Positions 32,771 to 42,579 of a DNA stretch of 64,000 nt are shown one piece after another. This DNA is from Papilionanthe hookeriana x Papilionanthe teres (taxonomy: Eukaryota > Streptophyta > Magnoliopsida > Asparagales > Orchidaceae), in NCBI GenBank assembly GCA_022702705.1, contig CM040425.1:372001-436000 (forward strand), written 5' to 3'. Position 1 is the stretch's first letter; the number at the start of each line of letters is the position of its first letter. A program made the position numbers and the translations under genes. Under the pieces are notes generated by a model. That model saw nothing but the letters and a program-made list of their open reading frames with translations, was not told where the DNA came from and ran no database searches.

Positions 32771-35143
32771 GAGAGGGTGGAGGGCCTCCCAGGGGGAGTT
32801 AGGGCTTGGGATCAGCTGCTTAGGTCAAGGGAAGAACAGCCATGGTGACCATTGGGCATGGGGCAACTCAGCAAGGTGGAATTCCAAAGTTTGGCTTCTC
32901 CCCATGTCTCGGCCATGGAGTTTTCCGGCGACCCAGGCGGCTGGCCGGCAGGCATGGGTCACCCTCAAGGTCAGGGGGTCCAGGGCTTGAAGTTGGTGAA
33001 GGCAATTGGGCTTGGACATGTGTAAAGTGTTTGGATTAAAATGGCATGGGGGAAGGCCAATTTTGGTTTGATTTGGGTCAACCCATCATTTTGGGCTTGG
33101 TTCACCCTTCAAGGTGGCTTTGGGTGTTGTGGGGAGTCAAAAGAATCAGCTTGGTTTGGCATGGAGAAGTCCTTATCCAAATATATTTGGATTAAATTTG
33201 GGTTAAGGTGAAACATGCTTAAGGTTAATGACTTTTAGGAGGTGCTTAAAGAACCTCCTCCTTTTGCCATTTAAGGAGGGTTGAAAACTTAGAGATCCTC
33301 ATGGCTTGCCAATGGCTTGCATGTGGCTTCATGGCTCCATGTGGCTTGGGAAAAGATTGGGTCAATTTCATAAAAGGGATTTTGTGGATTTTGGCATTTT
33401 GATGGAAATTGTTATGGGGCTTGATTTGGAATTGTTTAATTGATAAATTAGGACTTTAGGAATGATTTTAAATTGAATGTGTGATGAAGGAAAGTGTTAT
33501 GTGGGATTTAGATTGATTTGGGCTTTTGAATTTGATGGAAGTGGGCTTTTAGGAAGGTTTAAGGGAGTGGGCCTTTAGGTTTAAGAATGAATTCATGGAT
33601 GGGAATTTTGTAGAAGTTTGGGCCAAATAATTGTTGGGTTTGGTTTAGGGATATGTCATGAGTGGTTTGAAACAAACTTGAGGTGGTTTGGGTTTGATTT
33701 GGGTTGGATTTGGGTCTCTTTGGTAAATGTGCCAATGTAGGTCAAATTGGGCTAACTTGGGCCAATGTTGGGATAGAGTTGAAATTGATGTAAAATTAAT
33801 GTTGGGAAATGTTTATGGGAATGTTTCAAAGAGGTTTTGGCTTTGGTTGGGTTTTGATTTTGGGGTTTGAGCTTATTTGGGTTAGGTTTGGGTTTAGGTC
33901 AAAATTGGGTCTTTTGGCTTTGGGTTGAATTTGAGTGAGGTTTGGGTTTAAATTTTGGGCAAATCATGTTAGAGTTTTGTTTGTGGGGATGTTAGGGAAG
34001 GTTTAGAAAAGATTTGGGATTAATTGGAGTTGAATTGGGTTAGTTTGGGTCATGTTTGGATCATTGGTCCAAATTGGGCTTTAAGGCCAAAAGTGAAATT
34101 GGATCCAAATGTCAATCAAATTGAACTTGGATTTGGTCTAGATTGGTGTTGGGGATGTTTAATTGAAGTTTAGAATTGAATTGGACCAGAATTTGAGTCA
34201 ATTGGGTAGGTTTGGTTTGACATTGGGTTCACTTTGGGTTAAAATGGGTCAAATTGGGGATTTTGACAAAAGTGGGGTAAATTGACAAAATTGGCCCATG
34301 GTGTAGTTAGACAAAATGTAATTGGAAATATTTGGGATTTTCTGAAATTTTCTAGGAATTTTCTGAATTTTTGGATTTTTTGGCTAAGAGGGGCATTTTG
34401 GGTATTTGGAGGGTATTGGGGGGTATTTTTGGGATTTTTGGTATTTTTGGCTATGGATGATCAATTTGATTGGTGAGGAAATGTTTAGGAATGATTTTGG
34501 AGAATTTTGGGTAATTCAAGTGATTTTGCAAATTTTGGGTAGTCTTAAGGATATTGGGTAGGCTAGGTGGGTGTAGGGTCCCGGGGGTCAAAAATTGAAA
34601 ATTTGGAAAATTGAAGATTGGGTGAATGTAAGTGGAATGAAATCATTTTGGTTGAGCCATGAAGCCACATCAAGCCCACATGAGCCATGAAGGGACTAAT
34701 TTGAGGCACCCACTATGTTGTTCCTAACCCTCTTAGCCAAGGGCTTAGGGGTTAAAGATCATCCATGTGAATCACCTTCATGAGTCAGGAGGTCAAGTTG
34801 GATATGGGTGTAGTTTTAGGAGGTGTGTGTGAAAATGTAGTGTATAGGTGTAGTATGTGTGTAAGTCAATCCCTTCACCAGACCAGGCCACCCAGGGCAG
34901 TCCTAAGGCCAAAGAGTCCTATGGGAACTCATTCTTTAAACTTCCACATTTGATTTCAACCCTCTAGGTGATTAGGGGTCTACAATCAAGTTAGTGGAGT
35001 TTGCAGGGAGTTAAGAAGTGGTTTGAATTTCTAAGTGGTGGGTCCCAATTCTAATCCTCTAGGATAGTCAAAGGAAAAGCCTAAGGCTAGATCCTAAGTA
35101 CTGAAGAGAAGAAGAGAAGACCTCATCAAAAATGAGGTCAACA

Positions 35144-35148
35144 TAACC
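35144..35148. repeat. Target site duplication TAACC (right)
   Basis: Identical to 27695-27699; confirms the solo LTR boundaries. Confidence 0.9.
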
Positions 35149-35164
35149 TAAGTTAAAACCCAAC
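35149..35164 (+). repeat. G1 3' LTR, piece 2 (16 bp)
   Basis: This short piece of the G1 LTR is trapped between the solo LTR and the Athila-like insertion. It includes the CCAAC (35160-35164) that is repeated at 44555-44559. Joining 27699, this piece and 44560 restores a continuous LTR sequence. Confidence 0.8.
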
Positions 35165-37136
35165 TGACCCGACCCGCAATTACGCAGTAAATTTAACTTC
35201 CAAAAGATGGCCAAAAACCTGACCCAATTTATAAATAGCGGCTAGTGTGCAAATTCTTAAATGATATAAAAATTAGAAAATAATTTACACACTAGAGGTA
35301 CTACGCGAGTATATGTATCGTTTCAAGTAATATAGAGTTTTCTTTAAAAACCCCGTATCGATCCCACGAGGAAGCGAAGTAAGAGATCCTTAGTCAAATT
35401 CTAGTTTACTACAACTAGTCCTTAGTTTGGAATATCGATTAAAATTATGTTTTATCTAGCAACTACTCCTAAATGCAAGTGTTAAATGTAAGATAGAAAC
35501 TATAACTAAATGCAAATAACAATTCTAAATATAACCCTTTTTGGATGAATTGGTTTGGAGAATTTTGAGATATTAAAAACTACTATTCTTATGTAATGAA
35601 ATAGATAATGTATAGGATTGAGATGCATTTAATATTGTATGTGCCAAATAGGAGCGATCCTATTCTTTACCCTTTGGTCCGGGCATAAAGAACATTGACT
35701 AATCCTATGTTTGGTTACCGAATCGCGGCTAGAGCTGGGAGGATACCGGCTGCCACTTCGGAGCTCCCACGTTCCCCTCGCCCGAGGGCTAACATCTACA
35801 CTTCGGCACCCGAACGATTAGACCGAATTAAGGATTTTAGCTTCGTCACTCTAAAATCTCCGATTATCGCGCCCGATTAATATTATTTCCCTATTTATTT
35901 GCATTCAACTTCTATGAACTTCACCATTCATGGAATTTAAATGTGGTTCGTACTTAGTTGTAGAAAGCATAGCCCTCTCGGATCGTATGTTTTCACAACA
36001 AAATTTTAACATTACAACGAGACCTTAATTACGATGTAAATGAAGTGCAAGTAAAAACCATCACATTTATATCTAAATTAACTTCTAACATGCATCACAA
36101 AATCCTAAGCATGAATTCTACTCATTAGAAAAGAAAAGTAAATTGAAAACAATGGCATAATCATCTCATGCCACTATTTCCAAAGAAGAAGAAAGAGTAA
36201 GAGAGATACGTCACAAAGCACGAAGAAAACGCAAAGGAAACTTCATTTAAACAAAGCAAATCCACTACATAAATGTTTACAAAATCATAAGATAATGAAG
36301 AACAATACTTAGCTTTTTCCCTTTGAAAGAAAGACGAAGATCTCTCCCATAAATTCTCCCGGTGATCCATGCGATGCTAGCGAAATCCCTTACAAATTCT
36401 CTCAAAATCTCCTCTCCAATCTCTCCAAAAGGGTAGAAATCTACATCTCTACTCTTAATCTAAGAATCCTAAACATTCCTCTAAGTTTTTCCCTCCTTTC
36501 CTCTATTGTTTCTCTCTAAAATTCCTCTTCTAATCTAACCCATATTCGCCATTTTAAAGAGTACGGATGAAGTTTGAAGAGTTTCCATAAGCACTCCTTC
36601 GAAAAAGCGTCCAGATACGTCGAATTTCGGCCATAACCGCCCAAAAGTCGGTCCAGAAGCTTCCGGCCGCCGTCAGCGGGTTTGAGCTCACTGTCGGCAA
36701 GCTTTTCGGGCTTATTTCGGTGCTCTCGGGTAAATCTCGCCGTCGGCGAGCAGGCTGCTGCGCGGCTCCACGGTTTTGCTCCGTTTGGCTCCGTTTCGAC
36801 TCTGTTTCGCCCCATTTCAGTTGCGTTGCGTTCGTAACAGATAACCCTAAAAAATAAGCATAAAAATAACCTTTCTTTAAAGTATAATCTCATTCAAAAA
36901 TATGCAAGAAGTGTAAAAGAGATTAAGCATCAAAAGACTTATCGAAAGGTGTCGGGCGAATTTCATTTCTTGCTCGTTTTTGCTCCAAATTGCACCGTTT
37001 TTGTTTCCTTTTGCTCCAATCACCATTTCTTGTACCTAAAACCAAAAAACATACAAAATACCTTCCTTTAAAGTGTAATATCATCAAAAATTAGTAAAAT
37101 AATATAGCAAAAAGCGTATATATTTTAGGCGTGTCA
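35165..37136 (-). repeat. Athila-like 3' LTR
   Basis: Nearly identical to 42580-44554. A 125-codon open frame (36516-36893, -) is present in both LTRs, but it only reflects the LTR duplication and shows no domain. Confidence 0.92.
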
Positions 37137-37151
37137 AAATCCCCCAAACTT
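37137..37151 (-). promoter_or_regulatory. Polypurine tract of the Athila-like element
   Basis: On -, AAGTTTGGGGGATTT directly precedes the 3' LTR. It primes plus-strand synthesis in LTR elements. Two near copies lie further inside, at about 38072-38085 and 38301-38316. Confidence 0.88.
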
Positions 37152-37509
37152 AAGCGTTACTTGTCCTCAAGTAACACTTTTACTACATAAAAATATAACT
37201 CAGGGCAATGTACTTTTCACCTATAAGACACTAAAATTTTTCATTTAGAAGAATATATTGGTTAGACTTTTAGAAAGAAATTCAGTAACTCAGGTTAACA
37301 CTACAAGTATAAGGATATTCAGCAATCAAGTCTAAGAATTCTAGTCTTCTATTTATTTCAAGATAAATCATAATTTATTATATTAAGAGTGCCTTGAAAG
37401 ATTATGTGAAAAAGGAGTTCATGCAAACTTCATCAGAATGTAGGCCAATACTTTAAATATAAATTCAGAAATGAATTCAAGTTCTCCCTTTAGGGTGACT
37501 CAAGTGAAG

Positions 37510-37706
37510 CCAATTTTTGATTAGGCATCCCTCAAGCTTCTCCTCATAAATATTTTTCTTTCCTTTTTCTTTTCTTTTTTTTTTCTTTTTCTCCTGGGAT
37601 CATTTTCAATTCCTTTTTTTTTACACTCTTTTCTTTTTCTATATATATATATATTTTTTTTAAATGAGGATTACTATATCTGGAGAGCCTATAATGATTT
37701 TGAATT
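37510..37706 (-). repeat. A-rich cassette shared with G2 (Athila copy)
   Basis: On -, it begins ATTCAAAATC, passes CCAGATATAGTAATCCTCA, then an A/G-rich stretch, GAGGAGAAGCTTGAGG, and ends AATCAAAAATTGG. The same order of blocks occurs twice in G2, at 62349-62472 and 62488-62627, also in that element's sense direction. No coding frame crosses it. Confidence 0.82.
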
Positions 37707-38069
37707 TCACTCTCCTCTTTCTAAAGTTCAAACTTGAAACACATCCTTACTTTATAATTAGGTATGAGCTTTATTATTCATCATAAAGTCACAATCTCTT
37801 CTTAACACAAAATACTTTAAGTCTCTTAACATTTCAAAAATACAGTTTTCTTTACTTTAAATAGTTAACTATAATCAAATTCTTTCATACCAAATATCTT
37901 ACCCTTATAAAATTAACCTTTATTACTAAAAACTTTCATCCAATCCTTCCATAATATTCAACTGAAATAAAAATTTTTAGTTATCTCAAGCGAGGTTCAA
38001 TTTCCAGAAGTTATGCTAATAATTTTTTAAAATATAATAATTGAGAACAAATAAGAGTTAATATTTTTC

Positions 38070-38510
38070 TTCCCCCCAAACTTAAATTTAAAAAATATTT
38101 TGCAACTAATTCCATAAAATATAGCAGGAAGAAAAAGTAAAGGTTGAATATACTTACTACTACAACATCTTATCAAATTCATATCATGCATAATCAGGAT
38201 AGAAAGACTGTAGGAGAAAGTAAATCTAGCTTAAAACATGCTTGTAATAAAATTACACTAAAAGGAAGTATTTTCACATTAAAATTTTATTTTTCTTCCT
38301 ACCCCCAAACTTAATTTTTAACATATATAGCATTCAGTATATAAAATATAAGTAGGAAGAAAACAATTTAGAAATTCTATCTACCACAAATGTCTATTAA
38401 AATCATTTGCAAGTATTCATTACGACAGAACAATATGTAGTAGAAAGTAAATCTAAACTAATCATGTCAAAATAAAATTAACTAAACCAAAGTCTAACTA
38501 GCATAGCATG
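38070..38510 (-). repeat. Tandem duplication of ~228 bp carrying PPT-like tracts
   Basis: The unit at about 38070-38290 is followed by a diverged copy at about 38291-38510. Both start (on +) with TTCTTCC and CCCCCAAACTTAA, have a GGAAGAAAA block about 80 bp later, and share AGAAAGTAAATCTA. The rest of the 3' UTR (37710-39212) shows no gene. Confidence 0.75.
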
Positions 38511-39212
38511 TATCAGCAAGGGATTATAAAAATGTTCTTTAAGACCTAAATAAAGTTGTAACACAAACATAAACACAAACACACAATTCAAATACAAACA
38601 CAAATGATAAATGAGGTCAATTCTTCCTTTAACTCATCCAATCTCACTATGTTACCTTCAATTTTTAACGGAATCACTACACTAGTAAATTAGGTACTTT
38701 AAAATGATTTTATAGATTATAATCCCAAAGATAAGATTACCCCTGATAAATTGGTTTCCGGACACCAATCTCAGGCATCACCTAATCCTTATAATTAAGC
38801 ACCTCTAACAGTTATAAAGAAAATAGTGTGAGATCATCCTAATGTTATTCATCAAATAGGTTCGCGACTCCTACCAAATGAAAATAAAGTTGTAGAAAGG
38901 AAGTAACAAATTAAGATGGAACTATCAATGTTCGAAATTCATGATTTTTCTTGTAAAACTTAAGTCTAGGTGAGACCGAAGTTATAGTGAACTCGTCAAT
39001 CCAACTTTACAAGAGATCAATTCTAGTCATAATAAGAAGTTAAGGAATCACCTCCCTCATGACACAGACAAAGATCAGATCAAAGCACTAATAATCCAAA
39101 CATCTATCAATCAACAATCAAACTTATCAATCTATAATGACACAAAAAGATCAAGTCTATCCACTCTAAATCAAACACAATACAACACTAACAATCATGA
39201 CTCTCGAGCACA

Positions 39213-41585
39213 CTAAATCAAAGCACACTGATAACTATGGGTTGCCTCCCATAAAGCGCTTGGTTTAACGTCATTAGCCAGACAAATGATTCCTCCTGGA
39301 TCAAAATTCCATTTAAGTAATCCTCGATCAATCGCCCAATCATTTCCAGTTCTAGGAATTCCTATAAAATCCTCAAATTTTAATTTTTCATTCAACTCTT
39401 CTTTTTCAGATGGATTTATATCATTGTTCCTCATATTTCTTTCTAGATCCAATATTCTTCTATTGATTTTCTGAATTTGCATATTAATATTATCCTTGAA
39501 ATTTATAAGAAATGGATCTTTATAAGATACTTCAATATCTCCCAAATTTTGGATCAGATTATCTCTAGATAATTCAGATTCTGGATCAAATTCTTCTATG
39601 TCACTCTTATGATTCAAGTTATCTTCCAATTCTTCCCTTTTATAATTATTAAATAATGAAGGATCTATCTTAGTTGAGGAAATAGGTTTTTCTAATTCCC
39701 TAGGAATTTCTCCAAATGGTCTTCCAATATCCTTATCCTCTTTTCTTAACTTAAGGTTCTTTTGAAATTTATCCTCAAATTCTCTTTTAAGTCCTAGTTC
39801 AACAATTTTATCTTGTTCATCATTCAATTCAGGTTTTTCTTGTGATTGAGTCGCATCTGAAGATATAAAGACTTGTTGTGTAGATGAATTCCCTGAATAG
39901 ATAGGCTTTAAAATTGTATGGGGTACATCCATCTTAAGTTCATGAGATTTTTCAACAGATGGAATTAAAAGTTTATTATTTTTGGTAGCGTCCATCATTT
40001 CACACCTCTCCTGAACATACATACAGTCATCTTTACATAAAATTTTTGACTCATCATGAAAATCCATTCCATTCTTATCTATAAACTTACTCTCAAAACT
40101 TTCTTGGAAATGGTCTTTACTTAGATAATCAATTTCATCCATCCAAAAATATTCATCTTTTATCTCAGTTGGATACTTCATAGTCTTTAATACATCAAAA
40201 GTTACTTCCTGGTCATTAATATTCATAGTCAATTCTCCTTTTTGCACATCTATCATAGCTTGTCCAGTAACAAGGAAAAGTCTCCCTAAAATAATTGGAA
40301 TTTCTTTATCTTCCTCCATATCTAATACAATAAAGTCCAAAGGAAAGATAAATTTATCCACTTTAACAAGCACGTCTTCTATAACTCCTTTTGGATAAAT
40401 GATAGATCGATCAACTAACATAAGGGTTATAGTAGTGGGAGAAATATCGATTAAACCTAACCTTCTAAATATAGATAGAGGCATCACATTAATGCTCACT
40501 CCTAAATCACATAAAGCTTTTCCACATAATTTTTCTCCAATTGCACAAGGAATTGTAAAGCTACAAGGATCTTTAAGTTTCCGAGGAAAATTTTTCTGAA
40601 GTATTGCACTACACTCCTCACTTAGTGCGACTGTCTCATAATCCCCAAATTTCCTTTTCTTGTTTAATATATCCTTTATAAACTTTGCATAACTTGGCAT
40701 CTGTTCCAAAACTTCAGTGAAGGGAATATTTATCGTTAACTTCTTAAGTACTTTCATGAACTTTGAAAATTTTTTATCCAACTCATGCTGTCTAATTCTT
40801 TGAGAAAATGGAGGTGGTGGTTTTTCCAAACTGATTTTAGTTGGAGATATTAATTTTTCCAGATCCTTAGAAACATGTTCTTCAGGTCTTTTATTTTCCT
40901 TTGTTTCTCTCACAACATCTTTCTCTTTTCTAACCACATCCTCTATATCTCTTCCACTTTTTAATTGGACAGCTTCTATTTGTTCATTAGTGTTCTCTTT
41001 AGGGTTGATCTCAATGTTGCTAGGAAGCGTTCCTTGGTATCTATTGCTAAGTGAATTAGCAATTTGTGCCAGTTGATTCTCTATATTTCTATTCACAACA
41101 TTTTGACTTTGCAACTGGTTTTCCATTTGCAATACCACTTCTTCCATAGACATTTTCTTATCCTCAAATTGTTGATCATTGTTAGAGTCTGGTGGATATG
41201 AAAGTCTATAGTTTATGTTCCCGTAATTATTCCAACTTCCATTAGGATTTGCATGATTATTTTCCCATTGTTGGTTTCCATCGTCAGTAGTAGGATTCCA
41301 GTTAAATTTAGGATGGTTCTCCCAACCTGGGTTGTAAAAGTTAGAGTACGAGTTATTTATGGTATTTAAAGTCTCATATGATAATTTAGAATCAATTATA
41401 CGCCCTAATGAACTTTCCTCACTTACAGGAGTAAATTGAGGTTGGTTCATTCTAAATTGGTCCAACTTCCTTGATATTGCAGCAATCTGAGATGCAACAA
41501 TTGTAATTATATCCGTATCATGAACACTAGCTACATTTTTATGATTTACCCTTGTAGAGGGCCATTGAAATTCGTTTGTAGTCAT
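39213..41585 (-). CDS. Athila-like Gag C-terminus plus aspartic protease with long C-terminal extension (790 codons, open)
   Basis: The open frame starts MTTNEFQWPS, which in Athila is the end of the capsid part rather than a true start; gag coding continues upstream to 42324. A Gln/Asn-rich part leads to the protease, with the active-site loop ALCDLGVSINVMPLSIF at about residue 358 and HxxLGRLF-like EIPIILGRLFLV later. After DVLKTMKYPTEIKD, where RT should follow, there is instead an acidic, Lys-rich extension of about 300 residues with heptad-like stretches (NINMQIQKINRRILDLERN). The frame ends across the conserved 3' motif at 39232-39280. A frame of 790 codons without a stop among so much decay suggests recent activity or selection. 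No RT, RNase H or integrase motif was seen. Confidence 0.85.
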   Translation of the reverse strand: MTTNEFQWPSTRVNHKNVASVHDTDIITIVASQIAAISRKLDQFRMNQPQFTPVSEESSLGRIIDSKLSYETLNTINNSYSNFYNPGWENHPKFNWNPTTDDGNQQWENNHANPNGSWNNYGNINYRLSYPPDSNNDQQFEDKKMSMEEVVLQMENQLQSQNVVNRNIENQLAQIANSLSNRYQGTLPSNIEINPKENTNEQIEAVQLKSGRDIEDVVRKEKDVVRETKENKRPEEHVSKDLEKLISPTKISLEKPPPPFSQRIRQHELDKKFSKFMKVLKKLTINIPFTEVLEQMPSYAKFIKDILNKKRKFGDYETVALSEECSAILQKNFPRKLKDPCSFTIPCAIGEKLCGKALCDLGVSINVMPLSIFRRLGLIDISPTTITLMLVDRSIIYPKGVIEDVLVKVDKFIFPLDFIVLDMEEDKEIPIILGRLFLVTGQAMIDVQKGELTMNINDQEVTFDVLKTMKYPTEIKDEYFWMDEIDYLSKDHFQESFESKFIDKNGMDFHDESKILCKDDCMYVQERCEMMDATKNNKLLIPSVEKSHELKMDVPHTILKPIYSGNSSTQQVFISSDATQSQEKPELNDEQDKIVELGLKREFEDKFQKNLKLRKEDKDIGRPFGEIPRELEKPISSTKIDPSLFNNYKREELEDNLNHKSDIEEFDPESELSRDNLIQNLGDIEVSYKDPFLINFKDNINMQIQKINRRILDLERNMRNNDINPSEKEELNEKLKFEDFIGIPRTGNDWAIDRGLLKWNFDPGGIICLANDVKPSALWEATHSYQCALI
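39236..39253 (-). promoter_or_regulatory. Conserved hairpin near the end of the Athila-like coding region
   Basis: On -, TATGGGAGGCAACCCATA can form a 6-bp stem with an AGGCAA loop. The pol fragment has TGTGGGAGGCAACCCACA at 51832-51849. The second pair is A-T here and G-C there, so pairing is kept while the bases change. The flanking GACGTTAAACCAAGCG is also shared. Function unknown. Confidence 0.65.
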
Positions 41586-42324
41586 TTATTCAATTAATGC
41601 ATACGCTTCATCAAATGATTTTGACATTAATGATCCACCAGCGGCAGCATCAATCATAGACCTAAGGGATCCTACTAACCCATTATAAAAAGTTTGAATG
41701 AATAACCAATCGGGCAGAGCATGGTGTGGACATTTTCTTAGGAGTTCTTTAAATCTTTCTCAGGCTTCATATATTGATTCTCCTTCATACTGACAAAATG
41801 AGATAATATCGTTTCTAAGTTTAGTAGTCCTTGAAGGTGGAAAATACTTAGCTAGGAATTTCGACTTAACTCCTCCCAATTTTTAATAGAGCCGAGTGCT
41901 AATGAATATAACCACATTTTAGCCTTATCCCTTAGTGAGAAAGGAAAAAGCCTTAGCTTAACGAGCATCGTCCGACATGCCATTATAACGAGATGTAGCA
42001 CGAAAGTTCTAGAAAATTTGATAAGTGTAAATAGGGATCTTCGAAGGAGTTCCCCAAATTGATTGTTCGCACCGGTTGGATAATCTCGGGATTTATTTCA
42101 AATGAGTCAGCTTCTACGACAGGGTTTTGTATACTTAAGTGAATTTTATCTGTCGTAGGGTTTATGTAATCCTTCAATGATTTATGATGATTTTCCAAGT
42201 TATTATCTTGAAAGTTTTTCATTTCCATTTCTAGTTTTTCGAGTCTTTTCTGTATTTTTATTTTTTTATTTTTTTCAATCTCGGGATCATAAGGTACAAA
42301 TCCTGCAGATCCTTTGTTTTGCAT
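41586..42324 (-). pseudogene. Athila-like gag, N-terminal part, broken
   Basis: The ATG at 42322-42324 gives MQNKGSAGFVPYDPEIEK, followed by basic coiled-coil-like sequence and DYINPTTDKIHLSIQNP. INPEIIQPVRTINLGNSFEDPYLHLSNFLEL matches the capsid start of Athila Gag in plan. After about 41995 the frame shifts; FLAKYFPPSRTTKLRNDI, YEGESIYEA, RFKELLRKCPHHALPDWL and TFYNGL are readable down to 41630, with a few stops. A TAA directly before 41585 separates it from the long open frame. As a capsid gene this copy is interrupted, so it is probably not functional without suppression. Confidence 0.8.
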
Positions 42325-42555
42325 ACGTAACACAACAAACAATACATTAACAATTAAACAAATTAAATGAAAAATATATTCAACACAACAAATCATTTTC
42401 ACGAACACCATAATTTTCACACAAATAGTTTTTTCACAACACTTTTTCATACAACAAAACACTTTCTACAAAAAATAGTTTTTAAGACACTACAGTTTTC
42501 CAAATCTAAGCCTAATTACATCAACTAAAATTCTCCTAAAGTTTTTACCGAAGCT

Positions 42556-42573
42556 TCCCCGGCAACGGCGCCA
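42556..42573 (-). promoter_or_regulatory. Athila-like primer binding site (tRNA-Asp type)
   Basis: On -, TGGCGCCGTTGCCGGGGA is complementary to the 3' end of plant tRNA-Asp including CCA. It lies six bases inside the 5' LTR edge. This is the usual PBS of Athila elements. Confidence 0.92.
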
Positions 42574-42579
42574 AAAACT

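Larger units (their letters stand above)
27700..35143 (-). mobile_element. Solo LTR of a Tat/Ogre-like element, reverse strand, about 7.4 kb
   Basis: Read on -, it starts TGTTGACCTCATTTTTG at 35143 and ends AAAAATATGCCGACA at 27700, the same ends as the G2 LTR (52096 and 58648). No PBS lies beyond 27700 and no PPT or interior sequence beyond 35143. A perfect 5-bp duplication TAACC flanks it. It is therefore an LTR left by LTR-LTR recombination, sitting inside the G1 3' LTR. It contains a G/T-rich U3 on + (about 33060-34660), a GC-rich block (31960-33060), AT-rich stretches and a (TTTAA)n tract. The open frames in it are short, unshared and not believed to be genes. Confidence 0.88.

Noticed and set aside
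31955..33040. GC-rich island with several open frames as a possible host gene or CpG island promoter
   Set aside because: It is the middle of the solo LTR and has a homologous block in the G1 3' LTR (about 45000-45840). The frames are not shared between copies.
33060..34660. TTTGGG-like runs as an interstitial telomere repeat
   Set aside because: The plant telomere unit TTTAGGG is not repeated in register; the runs are irregular and part of LTR U3.
36516..36893. 125-codon open frame on -, repeated at 43932-44309
   Set aside because: It lies inside both LTRs of the Athila-like element, so the two copies come from LTR duplication during replication. No domain is recognisable.
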